In this document: positions 27,774 through 38,701 of the stretch, piece by piece
How the letters are laid out: each line of letters starts with the position of its first letter
Position numbering within the stretch: position 1 is the first letter of the stretch
NCBI GenBank assembly: GCA_028712225.1
Contig: JAQTQN010000004.1
Span: forward strand, 1-53,264
Length of the DNA: 53,264 nt
From: Methylobacter sp.
GTDB taxonomy: Bacteria > Pseudomonadota > Gammaproteobacteria > Methylococcales > Methylomonadaceae
Direction of reading: 5' to 3'
The notes under the pieces: model-generated
The model's database searches: none
What the model was told of the DNA's origin: nothing
What the model saw: only the letters and a program-made list of their open reading frames with translations
Translations under genes and position numbers: made by a program

Positions 27774-28020
27774 ACCCTCTCCTCACCTTAAAAAACGGCC
27801 GGAATTTATAAATCAATCCGCCGGATGTTTTAACACAGCAGCACTTTAATTATTTTCCCGGTGTATTTCAACTTGAAGCAGCTTGCTAAACGAACTGAAA
27901 CTTATGAAATGCGGAATTTAAAGAATGATTAATGATCAGGATTGAATCATATTTGTTTTGGGGGGAAAGCGCTAAGTGATACCGACACACCATCACCGGC
28001 TTAATCAAGCGCAGATCAAT

Positions 28021-29079
28021 TTAACGGGAATTGAGCAGCCTGTATCTCAGTTCACTTAAGCCGGTAGTATCAACATCTTGAGGATTAAGCACTCGGCCTA
28101 TGCCTACCGATTCCTCAAAAGCGTGACGGTTACCCTGATAGCTGACTTTATAGCGATTTATTCCAGCCTGACTGTCCACCCAGCTGACTGATTTAACCAT
28201 GGATAATGATTGTAGATATTGAGTTACCCGGTTGACGTCATTGACGCCATTGATGCCTGCTATTTTAAGCACCACAGTCCCCGCCGACTCTACACCATCC
28301 GGCCTTACCGCATAATAACCGGCAAGTTGCCTATAGACGCCACTTAAGCCCGTTGTAATCACTTCGTTTAAAGTACTACAAGATTTACTCCATTGCTCGA
28401 CACGGTCATCAAAATAAAATGCCCAATCACCTTTCCAGCACTGCTGCATCTTTACGACCCGACCGGCAAGAATAGAAACAACGCCGTAACGTTCTGACAC
28501 GTTAAGCAAATTTTGCGGATATGCACTCAATACATCATTCACAGACAATTGGCGTTGTTCGTCCAGGTCAGATAAGGGGTACAACAATGGCAGCCCCGTT
28601 TGCTTAGCTCCCTTACTCAGGGCGATATTGAGTTCGGGCATGCTATCCGCCTTGTAAAAAGAACGCCGACCATTTTCTTCAACAACCAACCACAACAACG
28701 TTTCCGGCCGGATTTCACCCCACACTTTCAATCGACTAGCCTTTAGCGCCTCCAGTAATGCTTGCTCATCGAACAGCACGCGCATATTTCTGGCTTCGTT
28801 ATCCGCCGCCAAGTTGGCTTCTGTTAATGAATACTGATGCTGCTTAACAAAACGGGGCGCATTAGCCAATGTTGCTTGCACCGTCCTATCTTGCAGCACA
28901 TTATCGCCTGCCAGAATACGACCCAGCACCGCTGTTAACGCCTCTTTAAAAGCGGCGTGTTTGTCTTCATTAGACGGACTGTTAGCGACAACTTCCGTTT
29001 CGTACAATCCTCGCACTTCGGCGGCGAAAACTGGCGCACATAAAAGTAATCCACTTAAAAGCAAAGCACGGTAAAGCAC
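28021..29079 (-). CDS. DUF2066 family exported protein
   Basis: A ~352-aa protein of the DUF2066 family, usually found divergent from purM in gammaproteobacteria, as here. The signal peptide [18 protein letters not shown] is followed by [39 protein letters not shown], the family's N-terminal signature, then [37 protein letters not shown]. The function is not known. I place the start at the GTG at 29079, because GAGGG lies 7 nt upstream and the signal peptide then begins at the N-terminus; the frame stays open to 29151 but that start would overlap purM. The two divergent genes share a 70-nt control region. Confidence 0.88.
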   Translation of the reverse strand: MLYRALLLSGLLLCAPVFAAEVRGLYETEVVANSPSNEDKHAAFKEALTAVLGRILAGDNVLQDRTVQATLANAPRFVKQHQYSLTEANLAADNEARNMRVLFDEQALLEALKASRLKVWGEIRPETLLWLVVEENGRRSFYKADSMPELNIALSKGAKQTGLPLLYPLSDLDEQRQLSVNDVLSAYPQNLLNVSERYGVVSILAGRVVKMQQCWKGDWAFYFDDRVEQWSKSCSTLNEVITTGLSGVYRQLAGYYAVRPDGVESAGTVVLKIAGINGVNDVNRVTQYLQSLSMVKSVSWVDSQAGINRYKVSYQGNRHAFEESVGIGRVLNPQDVDTTGLSELRYRLLNSR

Positions 29080-29149
29080 GCTATATCCCTCACATAATTC
29101 TAAAGATGTCTTGTACAATATCGGCAGTTTAGCAATAACTTTAGAGAGC

Positions 29150-30199
29150 ATGACATTGAGCGAACAAAATCAGGAAGGCTTGAATTACAAAAGCGCCGGC
29201 GTTGATATTGCTGCCGGCAACGCATTGGTTGAGCGCATTAAACCGATTGCCGCCAAAACCCGCACCGCCGGGGTAATGGCAGGTCTGGGTGGCTTTGGCT
29301 CAATGTTCGAACTGCCGTTGGATCGTTATCAAAATCCGATTCTGGTGTCCGGCACCGACGGCGTGGGCACCAAATTAAAACTGGCCAATGAGTTGGGCGT
29401 TCATGACACTATCGGTATTGATCTGGTTGCCATGTGCGTTAACGATATTATCGTACAAGGTGCAGAACCCCTATTTTTTCTGGATTATTTTGCGACCGGC
29501 AAGCTGGATGTCGATACTGCTGCTGACGTCATCAAAGGCATTGGTAAAGGCTGTGAACTGGCTGGCGCCGCACTGGTAGGCGGCGAAACTGCTGAAATGC
29601 CGGGCATGTACACCGACGGTGAGTATGACTTGGCCGGTTTTTGCGTTGGCATCGTGGAAAAAAATAAAGTGCTGGATGGCAGCAAAGTCAGTGCTGGGGA
29701 TAAGTTGATCGGCATTGCCTCTTCGGGCCCACACTCCAACGGCTACTCGTTAATCCGCAAAATTATTAGTCATAGTCAATCATCGCTATCCGAGCCTTTT
29801 AACGACATTACCTTAGGTGCTGCTTTACTAGAGCCGACACGAATTTACGTAAAATCGTTACTTTCACTGATAAACACCGTTCCTGTACATGCGCTCGCTC
29901 ACATCACCGGCGGCGGCATCACTGAAAATCTGCCAAGAGTATTACCGGAGTGTATTAACGCTGAAATTAATCTATCCAGCTGGGAATTGCCTGACGTTTT
30001 CAAGTGGCTGCAACAAAAAGGTAACGTGTCACTGCAAGACATGCTGATTACTTTTAACTGCGGCATAGGCATGATCGTTTGCGTAGCCCCAGAACACGAA
30101 CAGGCCGCGTTAACAGCACTTGAACAACTGGGTGAAAATGCGTTTCCTTTAGGGCAACTCGTAACGGCAACAGGTAAACCTAAGGTTATTTACAAGTAA
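29150..30199 (+). CDS. purM: Phosphoribosylformylglycinamidine cyclo-ligase
   Basis: PurM closes the imidazole ring to make AIR in purine synthesis, using ATP. The 349-aa protein has [89 protein letters not shown] and [17 protein letters not shown], all PurM motifs in order. The ATG at 29150 is preceded by GAGAG. purN, the usual next gene, does not follow; a short region with a 27-codon frame and then sdhB comes instead. Confidence 0.98.
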   Translation: MTLSEQNQEGLNYKSAGVDIAAGNALVERIKPIAAKTRTAGVMAGLGGFGSMFELPLDRYQNPILVSGTDGVGTKLKLANELGVHDTIGIDLVAMCVNDIIVQGAEPLFFLDYFATGKLDVDTAADVIKGIGKGCELAGAALVGGETAEMPGMYTDGEYDLAGFCVGIVEKNKVLDGSKVSAGDKLIGIASSGPHSNGYSLIRKIISHSQSSLSEPFNDITLGAALLEPTRIYVKSLLSLINTVPVHALAHITGGGITENLPRVLPECINAEINLSSWELPDVFKWLQQKGNVSLQDMLITFNCGIGMIVCVAPEHEQAALTALEQLGENAFPLGQLVTATGKPKVIYK

Positions 30200-30225
30200 C
30201 TTACCTGGCCACAAGAGGCTTGATC

Positions 30226-30309
30226 ATGACACCAGACCATCACCACGAACAAAAATCTCATGCCTGCCAAGCGATTACCCTTGCCGACTTGCCCGAACAT
30301 TTGAATTAG
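30226..30309 (+). CDS. Possible 27-aa small protein between purM and sdhB
   Basis: A 27-codon frame starts at an ATG with AGAGG 7 nt upstream, as good a ribosome site as those of neighbouring genes. The peptide begins MTPDHHHEQKSHACQ and ends DLPEHLN; it is histidine-rich. It could be a real small protein, a leader peptide for sdhB, or the remaining start of a deleted gene. I recognise no family. Confidence 0.3.
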   Translation: MTPDHHHEQKSHACQAITLADLPEHLN

Positions 30310-30381
30310 CTCAATCGCAGGAAAAGATTAACACCCTCACCTGCGACACTTTCTTACTTAGCATTCGCGGAGTACCGACCC

Positions 30382-31167
30382 ATGGCAGAATTTACGCTCC
30401 CCAAAAACTCCACATTAACGCCAGGAAAAACCTTCAAAGCACCGCCAGATGCCCGCCAGGTGCGTCGTTTTGAAATCTATCGCTGGGATCCGGACACCGG
30501 CGAAAATCCCCGTATTGACGTTTATGAGTTAGACATGGAGCATTGCGGCCCGATGGTGCTGGATGCCATTTTGCAAATTAAAAACACCATCGACAGCAGT
30601 CTCGCCTTTCGTCGATCTTGTCGTGAAGGTGTTTGCGGTTCCTGCGCGATGAACGTCAACGGCAAAAACACCCTGGTTTGCACCAAAGCCATTGATAGCT
30701 ATCCCGGCACCATTAAAATTTTCCCCTTGCCACACCTGCAAGTTGTAAAAGATCTGGTCCCGGATATGACGCACTTTTACGCGCAATATGCTGCCATTGA
30801 GCCATGGATAGAAACCCAAACCTCCGCGCCTGCCGATACTGAACGCTTGCAAAGCAAAGAAGATCGCGCCAAATTGGATGGTTTATACGAATGCGTATTG
30901 TGCGCCTGCTGCTCAACCAGCTGCCCCAGTTATTGGTGGAACAGTGAGCGTTACCTTGGCCCGGCCGTGTTATTACAAGCCTATCGATGGCTTGCCGACA
31001 GCCGCGATGAACATACTGGCGAGCGTCTTGATGAACTAGAAGATCCTTTCAAGCTTTACCGCTGTCACACCATCATGAATTGCACCGACACCTGCCCGAA
31101 AGGCTTAAATCCCGCAAAAGCTATCGCCGAAATTAAAAAATTATTGGTAGAGAGGCAACAAGGCTGA
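30382..31167 (+). CDS. sdhB: Succinate dehydrogenase/fumarate reductase iron-sulfur subunit
   Basis: SdhB carries electrons from the FAD subunit to the quinone site of complex II. The 261-aa protein has the [2Fe-2S] ligands [15 protein letters not shown] and a later Cys in TLVC, the [4Fe-4S] motif [19 protein letters not shown], and the third cluster motif [21 protein letters not shown]. The N-terminus is about 20 residues longer than in E. coli SdhB. sdhC, sdhD and sdhA are not nearby, so the complex depends on genes elsewhere. The sdhE start overlaps the sdhB stop (TGATG). Confidence 0.95.
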   Translation: MAEFTLPKNSTLTPGKTFKAPPDARQVRRFEIYRWDPDTGENPRIDVYELDMEHCGPMVLDAILQIKNTIDSSLAFRRSCREGVCGSCAMNVNGKNTLVCTKAIDSYPGTIKIFPLPHLQVVKDLVPDMTHFYAQYAAIEPWIETQTSAPADTERLQSKEDRAKLDGLYECVLCACCSTSCPSYWWNSERYLGPAVLLQAYRWLADSRDEHTGERLDELEDPFKLYRCHTIMNCTDTCPKGLNPAKAIAEIKKLLVERQQG

Positions 31168-31439
31168 TGCCTTTATTAGCAAAACTGCAATGGCAATGTC
31201 GACGCGGGACCAAAGAATTGGATTTAGTCCTGCAACACTATTTACAAACCGAATATTCAAAGGCTTCAAAAGAAGAAAAAAACTTGTTTACGCAATTACT
31301 GCATCTTGAAGATGACTTGCTGGCAAGTTATTTACTGGGAGAAGCGTTACCGGAATCGTCTCAGCTAGTTTTATTTATCAGCAACCTTAAAAAACTTCAT
31401 TATCAATCACTGGCTATGAATTGTAGTTACCCGGAATAA
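31167..31439 (+). CDS. sdhE: Succinate dehydrogenase flavin assembly factor SdhE
   Basis: SdhE helps attach FAD covalently to SdhA. The 90-aa protein has the hallmark CRRGTKELDLVLQHYL near the N-terminus, with the RGxxE motif, and a helical LLHLEDDLLASYLLGE segment. The ATG overlaps the sdhB stop by one nucleotide, so the pair is translationally coupled. Finding the assembly factor with sdhB but not with its client subunit is unusual. Confidence 0.92.
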   Translation: MPLLAKLQWQCRRGTKELDLVLQHYLQTEYSKASKEEKNLFTQLLHLEDDLLASYLLGEALPESSQLVLFISNLKKLHYQSLAMNCSYPE

Positions 31440-31479
31440 ATTTACACACGCACTGAAAAATAATGACCAAACGAAGTAA

Positions 31480-33315
31480 ATGAGTACAGATAATGGTTTT
31501 GATGTAAAAGCGTTTCTAAAAAACCTGACCACTCGGCCAGGTATTTACAAGATGTTTAACGACCAAACTGAGATCATTTATATCGGGAAGGCCAAAAACC
31601 TTAAAAACCGGGTTTCCAGCTATTTCAAATCAAACAATGCGTCAACCAAGCAACAGGCGATGGTGGCTAAAATTGCCAACATTGAAGTAACGGTCACACA
31701 TACCGAAAGTGAAGCGTTGCTGCTCGAATGCCAGCAGATTAAACAACATAAGCCTCGTTACAATATTCTGCTCAGGGATGACAAATCCTTTCCTTACGTA
31801 TTCATATCCACTCATCAAGACTTTCCGCAAATTACCCTACATCGTGGCGCAAAAAATAAAAAAGGCAGCTATTTTGGACCTTATCCCAGCGCCGGCGCGG
31901 TTAGGGAAAGTCTTAAGCTTTTGCAAAAACTATTTCCGATCAGGCAATGCGATGATACGTTTTATAACAACCGCTCCCGCCCCTGTTTGCAATATCAAAT
32001 TAAACGTTGCACCGGACCTTGCGTAGGCCTGATCGATAAAGCCAGTTATGCCCAAGATGTAGAAAGCACTGTGATGTTTTTGGAAGGCAAAGGCGGTTTA
32101 TTGATTGAGCAACTGGTAGGCAAAATGGAACAGGCTGCAGAAAGTCTTGATTACGAGCAGGCGGCTGCTTTTAGGGATCAAATCGGCAGATTGCGCCCTG
32201 TGATGGAAAAGCATTTTATCCTGGGCGACCATGGCGATTTGGATATTATTGCCTGCGCCAGCAAAGCTAATCTGGCGTGCATTCAAGTGTTTTTTATCCG
32301 CAATGGTCAGCATTTGGGAAACAAGGTTTTTTATCCAAAAATGGCTGACGAACATGATCCGGCTGCGGTGATTCAGGCGTTTATCACTCAGTATTATTTG
32401 GACAAACCCGTGCCGCAAGAGTTGATTGTCAGCCATCAGCTCGAGGAGACAGAATTATTGTCAAAAATGCTAACCGAGCTATCAAAGCATGCCGTGGCAA
32501 TTTCCCCAAACGTCAGGGGTGAACGCGCAAAGTGGTTGCAAATGGCGCTCACTAACGCTGAAAACTCCTTGCTGAGTAAGTTGTCCGACAAGCAAAGCCT
32601 GCATGCTCGCTTTCTGAGTTTACAACAGGAACTGGGCTGTACAGCGTTGCCGCGTCGCTTGGAATGCTTTGATATTAGCCATACCCAAGGCCAACAAACA
32701 GTGGCATCTTGCGTGGTATTTGATAAAGAAGGACCGGTGAAGTCGGCTTATCGTCGCTTTAATATTGAAGGCATTACCGGCGGCGATGATTACGCCGCCA
32801 TTCACCAAGCCGTATTTAGACGCTTTAAACGTTTACAACAGGACGCCATGGTAAATGCGCCGGATATTCTGTTTATAGACGGAGGCAAAGGCCAAGTACA
32901 CGAGGCAGAAAAGGCGTTGACAGAGTTGGGTGTAAACAATGTTATGATAGTCGGAGTTTCTAAAGGGCCGGACAGAAAACCCGGCATGGAAAAGCTGATT
33001 TTAGTGGGGCAACAACAACCGATAGACGTCACACTAGGCGCAAGTGGATTGCTATTAATTCAGCATATTCGCGATGAAGCACATCGATTTGCGATTACCG
33101 GACATAGGCAACGTCGAGCTAAGGTCACTAAACAATCAACCTTGGAGACCATTCCGGGTTTGGGAGTAAAGCGGCGGCAGCTGCTGTTAAAACAATTTGG
33201 GGGGTTGCAGGGTGTCGCTCGAGCCAGTATCGATGCGCTTTGCAGCATAGACGGCATCAATCGACAATTGGCGCAACGAATTTACCAATTTTTTCATCAT
33301 CAAGATGACACTTGA
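31480..33315 (+). CDS. uvrC: Excinuclease ABC subunit C
   Basis: UvrC makes both incisions in nucleotide excision repair after UvrA/UvrB loading. The 611-aa protein has the GIY-YIG nuclease at residues ~15-100 (GIYKMFNDQTEIIYIGKAKNLKNRV), the UVR helical motif that binds UvrB (~205-240), the RNase H-like 5' nuclease domain (RRLECFDISHTQG and DILFIDGGKGQVHEA) and tandem helix-hairpin-helix motifs at the end (IPGLGVKRRQLLLKQFGG, LCSIDGINRQLAQRI). It overlaps pgsA by 11 nt, a common pairing in gammaproteobacteria. Confidence 0.98.
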   Translation: MSTDNGFDVKAFLKNLTTRPGIYKMFNDQTEIIYIGKAKNLKNRVSSYFKSNNASTKQQAMVAKIANIEVTVTHTESEALLLECQQIKQHKPRYNILLRDDKSFPYVFISTHQDFPQITLHRGAKNKKGSYFGPYPSAGAVRESLKLLQKLFPIRQCDDTFYNNRSRPCLQYQIKRCTGPCVGLIDKASYAQDVESTVMFLEGKGGLLIEQLVGKMEQAAESLDYEQAAAFRDQIGRLRPVMEKHFILGDHGDLDIIACASKANLACIQVFFIRNGQHLGNKVFYPKMADEHDPAAVIQAFITQYYLDKPVPQELIVSHQLEETELLSKMLTELSKHAVAISPNVRGERAKWLQMALTNAENSLLSKLSDKQSLHARFLSLQQELGCTALPRRLECFDISHTQGQQTVASCVVFDKEGPVKSAYRRFNIEGITGGDDYAAIHQAVFRRFKRLQQDAMVNAPDILFIDGGKGQVHEAEKALTELGVNNVMIVGVSKGPDRKPGMEKLILVGQQQPIDVTLGASGLLLIQHIRDEAHRFAITGHRQRRAKVTKQSTLETIPGLGVKRRQLLLKQFGGLQGVARASIDALCSIDGINRQLAQRIYQFFHHQDDT

Positions 33316-33868
33316 ATTTAATTTACCGACCAATCTCACTCTGTTACGCATTGCGCTTATTCCATTGCTGGTAGTGATTTTTTACTTGCCATGGATGCAT
33401 GCCAACGTGGCATGCACGGTGATTTTTATGTTGGCTGGTTTGACCGATTGGCTGGATGGTTATCTAGCCAGAAAAATGCGTATGGAAACGCCTTTCGGTG
33501 CTTTTTTAGACCCGGTTGCAGATAAGTTGATGGTTGCAATCGTTTTAGTATTAATTGTTCAGCAACAACCAGATCCCTATTTGGCGATACCGGCCGCGGT
33601 CATTATTGGCCGAGAAATAACCATCGCATCGTTACGGGAATGGATGGCCGAGCTAGGCAAACGGGCGCAGGTAAAAGTCTCGACTGTAGGCAAATGGAAA
33701 ACCACTTTGCAAATGCTGGCAATGACTTTGTTGCTGTACCGTAAAGATTTACTGGGCTTGCCTATAAATGCAATGGGCTATGGTTTTTTGTATGTTGCCG
33801 CCCTGTTAACATTGTGGTCAATGGCCAATTATTTGATCGCAGCCCTGGCTGCGATCAAAGAACAATAA
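33305..33868 (+). CDS. pgsA: CDP-diacylglycerol--glycerol-3-phosphate 3-phosphatidyltransferase
   Basis: PgsA makes phosphatidylglycerol phosphate in the inner membrane. The 187-aa protein begins with LPTNLTLLRIALIPLLVV, has about five membrane helices, and carries the full CDP-alcohol phosphotransferase motif DWLDGYLARKMRMETPFGAFLDPVADK (D-G-x2-A-R-x8-G-x3-D-x3-D). The start codon lies inside uvrC, overlapping its end by 11 nt. Confidence 0.97.
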   Translation: MTLEFNLPTNLTLLRIALIPLLVVIFYLPWMHANVACTVIFMLAGLTDWLDGYLARKMRMETPFGAFLDPVADKLMVAIVLVLIVQQQPDPYLAIPAAVIIGREITIASLREWMAELGKRAQVKVSTVGKWKTTLQMLAMTLLLYRKDLLGLPINAMGYGFLYVAALLTLWSMANYLIAALAAIKEQ

Positions 33869-33940
33869 TAAATACCGGGGGAAATCCCTCGCTTTCTAAC
33901 ACCTGATAAACAGCACACTGACAAGCTGTAGAAGAATTAA

Positions 33941-34540
33941 ATGGATCAAGAAACAGAAACGACACAAACATCCTCTAGTGAGCAGGATATTATCTTACAA
34001 GCAGCGCTGAAGCTTTTCGCCAACAAGGGCTATTTCAATACTTCTTTGGTAGATATTAAAGAGGCTGCAGATTTGCAAAACCTCCAAATCATCCATCATC
34101 ATTTCAAAACCAAACAACTGCTTGCATCAGCTTTATATGCCAATGTTTCAGATAGCTTAAGTATTTCAATTGACGATATTAGCCGTAGAAATCCAAAAGC
34201 ATCGGAACAGCTACGGGGAATAGTGGATTTGCTATTTACCCTGACAGATGATGCGCCTGATGTGATGCGGTTTATCTTAACAGTTAAAATAAATGATTTT
34301 TTACATGAAGAGAAAATCGGTCTGGAAGCTCCTGCTCAGAATAAAATCATTAAGATAATTGACGCAGGCATCAAAGCTGGAGAAATACGTAATATTTGTC
34401 CTCAACTAGCCTATGCCTATTTTTTTGGTGTGATTGATAACACCTTAAAATTAGTATTGGCCGGCAGTCTCGATAAAAAAGCGGACTTTTACCAAGCACA
34501 AGCATGGTTGGCCGCCTGGAATACTATCGCCAAAAAATAA
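33941..34540 (+). CDS. TetR/AcrR family transcriptional regulator
   Basis: A 199-aa regulator with an N-terminal TetR helix-turn-helix: SEQDIILQAALKLFANKGYFNTSLVDIKEAADL and then IIHHHFKTKQLLASALYANV, residues ~14-72. The C-terminal ligand domain is all-helical and not diagnostic. Its neighbour 54 nt downstream is the hybrid kinase gene on the same strand, so it may control that signalling pair, but no operator is obvious. Confidence 0.85.
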   Translation: MDQETETTQTSSSEQDIILQAALKLFANKGYFNTSLVDIKEAADLQNLQIIHHHFKTKQLLASALYANVSDSLSISIDDISRRNPKASEQLRGIVDLLFTLTDDAPDVMRFILTVKINDFLHEEKIGLEAPAQNKIIKIIDAGIKAGEIRNICPQLAYAYFFGVIDNTLKLVLAGSLDKKADFYQAQAWLAAWNTIAKK

Positions 34541-34594
34541 CTTAATTCCCGCTTGTGCTACTTTTAGGGCAACACTTATTCTGCGGAGGCAGTT

Positions 34595-37591
34595 GTGCCC
34601 AAAAGTATGCCCGGCTATACCTCTCATCTGCATGAGGAATCGCCTAAAGCTCCAGTAGTAAAATTATTTTTAATCATCCTTATCGTCACATTCTGTGCCG
34701 AAATTTTGATTATGAAGCTAATGCCATTATTGAGCGCGGCTAAGCTGGACAATCTTCAGCTTTCTCTAATTGATGCATTTTGCTTAAGCATTATTGTCTG
34801 CATCGTTATTTTACCTTTCCTATTCCTTCATCAAAAACGCATCCGAGCAGCACAGGATCGTATTACTCAGCAACTACAAGCGCTAAATCTACACTCCAGT
34901 GTCAGTATCACCGATGCTAAGGGCCGAATTATTTATGCAAACAATAAGTTTTGCGAAATAACCGGCTACAGCACCCAAGAGTTATATGGTCAAGATCATC
35001 GCATTATAAATTCCGGCCATCATCCCAAAGAATTTTTTGCACAGATGTGGAATATGCTTGGTCAGGGCAAAATTTGGCAGGGCGACTTATGTAATCACAC
35101 TAAAAGTGGCGAACATTATTGGGTACGCACAACCATTGTGCCGATCACCGATAACGCTGGAAATACCCAAAAGTATATTTCCATGCGCACCGACATTACT
35201 TCCCAGAAATTACTGGAGCATGCCGCATTAAAGTCGGAAGAGTGGCTGCATACGATTATGGATAATATGGGCGATGGTATTTATACCCTGGATAGTGAAG
35301 GCCATCTTACCTACTTTAATCCTGAAGCCGAACGACTACTGGGATGGCGACTGGAGGAACTTAAAGGCAAATTGCTGCACGATATTATCCATCATCACAG
35401 ACCAAATGGTCAGACACTAGTATTGGCCGAATGCCCAATCACTACGGCCATGAAGAATAAGCAAATCTATCGATCTGAGAATGAAGTCTTCTTTAATAAA
35501 AATGGTTTAGCACTACAGGTCAGCGTCACCGGCGCGCCCTTACTTGACGAAGAGCAAGTTATTGGGTCGGTAGTCACTTTTCGTGATGCACGCGTGCAAC
35601 AGCAAATTCAGACCAAACTGATCGAAGCGAAAGAGGCGGCAGAAGAAACAGCCCGCATTAAGGCTGACTTCTTATCCACCATGAGCCATGAAATTCGCAC
35701 CCCACTGAATGGCGTTATCGGCATGACCGATTTGTTGCTGGACACAGCGATGAATGAAGAGCAATTGGAGTTTGCCAATACCATCAAAATTTCCGCCAAC
35801 GCTTTACTCGGCATCATCAACGACATTTTAGATTTTTCTAAAATTGAGGCTGGTCGACTGGAGATTGAACAGATTGAGTTTTCCTTACAGCATGTACTGG
35901 AAGGCAGCGTCGATCTGGTTGCGAGTAAAGCTTATGAAAAAGGCCTATCCCTGATGAGCTTTGTCGACCCGGCCATCCCCAGTCGATTAATAGGCGATCC
36001 AGCAAGATTAAGGCAAATTCTGCTTAATTTTCTCAGTAACGCTATCAAATTTACGACCAACGGCGATATTGTCGCCAGAGCGAAACTGGAAACACACAAC
36101 AGTCAGCAAGTACGAGTCCGACTGGAAGTAAGCGATAACGGCATTGGCATTACTCGCGAAACACAACGCCGACTATTTCAGCCATTTGCTCAGGCTGATA
36201 GCTCAACTACCCGAAAATACGGCGGCACAGGCTTAGGACTATCTATTTGCAAGCGCCTGGCAGAATTAATGGACGGCGAAATTGGCATGGAAAGTCATGA
36301 AGGACAAGGATCAGTTTTTTGGATCAGCATACCGTTTACAGTTAATGCCACAGAAAACCTAGCACAAACACCTCCAGCCCCTAGTAACGCAGCCAACGAT
36401 AATCCCCCTTCACTACGTGGGAAACGACTTTTACTGGCTGGAGACAAGGCTGGCAATCGCGCCCTATATTTAATGTATTTATACGCTTGGGGCTTGCGCG
36501 TTGATGTGGCGGAAAGTTTGCCGGAAATATGCCAACTTCTTAATGATGCGAAGACAGCCGACGATGAGTACATTGCGCTACTGCTAACTCAACCGCTGCC
36601 GGATAGCGATTTACTGCACACCATAAGCACTGTGCATAAAGAACCTGAACTGCAATCGTTTCCGATTTTAGTGTGCCAAGCTCTGGTCGACTTATCACTA
36701 AAAAACACCTTAATCGATGCAGGCGCCACAGCTGTTTTGGTAAAGCCAGTTAAACAATCGGTATTGCTTGATGCCATCGTTAGCTTGCTCAACCTTGACG
36801 GACTAACCAAAGTAGAGCCTGAATTGATTACGCCGACAGAACGCGTCGCCATCCCCCCGCCCATTAATCATGACCAAGCGCAACAACGACTGATTTTATT
36901 GGCAGAAGACAACTTAGTTAATCAACAAGTGGCTTTGCGTGTACTCAACAAAATGGGTTACATCGTACATATCGCCAACAATGGCCAGGAAGCGTTATCG
37001 GCAATGCAACATTCGCCTTACTCCCTGATATTAATGGATTGCCAAATGCCGGTGATGGACGGTTTTGAAACTACCCATATCATTCGCCATCGAGAAGCTG
37101 AAAATAAACAACATATCCCCATCATCGCAATGACCGCGAATGCCATGCAAGGCGATCGCGAGCGCTGCTTGGCAGCCGGTATGGATGACTATGTCACCAA
37201 GCCCATTGATGTGGAAAACTTACAAACGATATTAAGCAATTGGCTACCGCTAGACCCCACAACCGCCGAAATCAATACAACAGAAGTAAATGCTAACTTA
37301 GCCGACGATGCTCAAAAAAACCTCGGGGCAGTGATTGAACTGGCACGATTACACAATTTATTCGGTGATGACGATGAAGTTATTGCCGAACTTTTAGATG
37401 TGTTTTTAGGCTCATTAAAGCAGCTACGAGAAAAATTGATGCGGGCAATTGTCGAGCAAAAACCAACAATCAAGGCCCTTGCTCATGAACTTAAAGGCTC
37501 CGCTGCAAACGTCGGAGCAATGCGTCTGTCTAGCCACTCGGCCAAGCTGGAACAACTGGTCAGCAATAAACGACCATTGGCAAGTAATTGA
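34595..37591 (+). CDS. Membrane hybrid histidine kinase (PAS-PAS-HisKA-HATPase-REC-REC-HPt)
   Basis: A 998-aa sensor. Two membrane helices (residues ~22-44 and ~58-78) precede two PAS domains (~95-205 and ~215-340), a HisKA domain with phospho-accepting His365 in [11 protein letters not shown], and a HATPase domain with SDNGIGI and [14 protein letters not shown]. The first receiver (~615-735) lacks the phosphoacceptor Asp and is degenerate. The second (~757-870) is canonical with Asp815 in [13 protein letters not shown]. An HPt domain has His964 in [13 protein letters not shown]. The start is GTG with GGAGG 5 nt upstream. The HPt domain ends about 17 residues early because of a likely frameshift near 37565; in the next frame the sequence continues to a stop that overlaps the following gene. 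Confidence 0.93.
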   Translation: MPKSMPGYTSHLHEESPKAPVVKLFLIILIVTFCAEILIMKLMPLLSAAKLDNLQLSLIDAFCLSIIVCIVILPFLFLHQKRIRAAQDRITQQLQALNLHSSVSITDAKGRIIYANNKFCEITGYSTQELYGQDHRIINSGHHPKEFFAQMWNMLGQGKIWQGDLCNHTKSGEHYWVRTTIVPITDNAGNTQKYISMRTDITSQKLLEHAALKSEEWLHTIMDNMGDGIYTLDSEGHLTYFNPEAERLLGWRLEELKGKLLHDIIHHHRPNGQTLVLAECPITTAMKNKQIYRSENEVFFNKNGLALQVSVTGAPLLDEEQVIGSVVTFRDARVQQQIQTKLIEAKEAAEETARIKADFLSTMSHEIRTPLNGVIGMTDLLLDTAMNEEQLEFANTIKISANALLGIINDILDFSKIEAGRLEIEQIEFSLQHVLEGSVDLVASKAYEKGLSLMSFVDPAIPSRLIGDPARLRQILLNFLSNAIKFTTNGDIVARAKLETHNSQQVRVRLEVSDNGIGITRETQRRLFQPFAQADSSTTRKYGGTGLGLSICKRLAELMDGEIGMESHEGQGSVFWISIPFTVNATENLAQTPPAPSNAANDNPPSLRGKRLLLAGDKAGNRALYLMYLYAWGLRVDVAESLPEICQLLNDAKTADDEYIALLLTQPLPDSDLLHTISTVHKEPELQSFPILVCQALVDLSLKNTLIDAGATAVLVKPVKQSVLLDAIVSLLNLDGLTKVEPELITPTERVAIPPPINHDQAQQRLILLAEDNLVNQQVALRVLNKMGYIVHIANNGQEALSAMQHSPYSLILMDCQMPVMDGFETTHIIRHREAENKQHIPIIAMTANAMQGDRERCLAAGMDDYVTKPIDVENLQTILSNWLPLDPTTAEINTTEVNANLADDAQKNLGAVIELARLHNLFGDDDEVIAELLDVFLGSLKQLREKLMRAIVEQKPTIKALAHELKGSAANVGAMRLSSHSAKLEQLVSNKRPLASN

Positions 37592-37642
37592 TGAAGAAAT
37601 TCATCAAATCATACTATTTATAAAAAACATGGGAACACACTA

Positions 37643-38695
37643 ATGGCACTGGTACTGGTCGTTGATGATAATGCAACCAATCTCACCCTATTTCGGCATT
37701 TACTTAAAAAAATGGATGAGGTGGAAGTAGCCAGTTTTGACGACCCATTGCGAGCCATTGAATGGTGTTCCGTTAACACCCCTGACTTGGTGTTGCTGGA
37801 TTATATGATGCCCGATATGGATGGCTTAGAGTTTATCCAGCATTTTCGAGCCATACCCGGTTATAACGATATTCCTTTAATTATGGTTACTGCCGATACC
37901 GAAAGTGATGTCCGTTATCGGGCGCTGGAACACGGCGCGCACGACTTTTTAACCAAACCAGTCGACAAAACCGAACTAACCGCACGAGTACGTAACTTAT
38001 TAGCGCTAAGGCGTAGCCAGGTGCAATTGGCTAATCGCTCGCAATGGTTAGCCCAGGAAGTAAAAAAAGCCACCACAGAAATTGCCGCACGCGAGCGCGA
38101 AGTTATTCTGCGCCTATCGCGTGCTGCTGAATACCGCGACCCGGAAACTGGGGCGCATTTATTACGCATGGCCCATTACTCACAGATAATCGCTGCCAAA
38201 CTTGGTTTTTCTCAAGAAGAACAAGATTTATTACTGGAAGCGGCGCCCATGCACGATATAGGTAAAGTCGGCACGCCTGATCATATTTTGCTTAAGCCCG
38301 GCAAATTAACCGAAGATGAATTTGAAATAATGAAACAGCACGCAATCAACGGTTACAATATCCTTGCCGACAGCGTATCCCCATTGTTGCGATTGGCTGC
38401 CGACTTAGCCTTAACGCATCATGAGAAATACAATGGCAGCGGCTATCCGCACGGCTTGAAAGGTGAAGAAATCCCTATCAATGGTCGAATTGTTGCTGTC
38501 GCCGATGTGTTTGATGCATTAACATCCGAACGCCCCTACAAAAAAGCGTGGCCATTGCAACAAGCCGTAGAGTTTTTACTAGTAGGTCGTGGCGTGCATT
38601 TTGACCCCGTCTGCGTCGATGCATTTTTAGAGCAATGGCCGGAAATTCTAGTTATTCGTGATCAATATCAGGATGACCAGGAACATGCTTTATAA
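37643..38695 (+). CDS. Response regulator with HD-GYP phosphodiesterase domain
   Basis: A 350-aa RpfG-like protein: a receiver at residues ~2-120 with the acceptor Asp53 in VLLDYMMPDMDG and the switch lysine in FLTKPVDK, a linker, then an HD-GYP domain with His204/Asp205 in PMHDIGKVGTP, THHEKYNGSGYPHGLKG (GYP at 267-269) and VADVFDALTSERPYKKAW. HD-GYP enzymes degrade cyclic di-GMP. It starts at the TAATG junction that matches the frame-corrected end of the hybrid kinase, so it is the likely output partner of that kinase. Confidence 0.95.
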   Translation: MALVLVVDDNATNLTLFRHLLKKMDEVEVASFDDPLRAIEWCSVNTPDLVLLDYMMPDMDGLEFIQHFRAIPGYNDIPLIMVTADTESDVRYRALEHGAHDFLTKPVDKTELTARVRNLLALRRSQVQLANRSQWLAQEVKKATTEIAAREREVILRLSRAAEYRDPETGAHLLRMAHYSQIIAAKLGFSQEEQDLLLEAAPMHDIGKVGTPDHILLKPGKLTEDEFEIMKQHAINGYNILADSVSPLLRLAADLALTHHEKYNGSGYPHGLKGEEIPINGRIVAVADVFDALTSERPYKKAWPLQQAVEFLLVGRGVHFDPVCVDAFLEQWPEILVIRDQYQDDQEHAL

Positions 38696-38701
38696 AACTT
38701 A

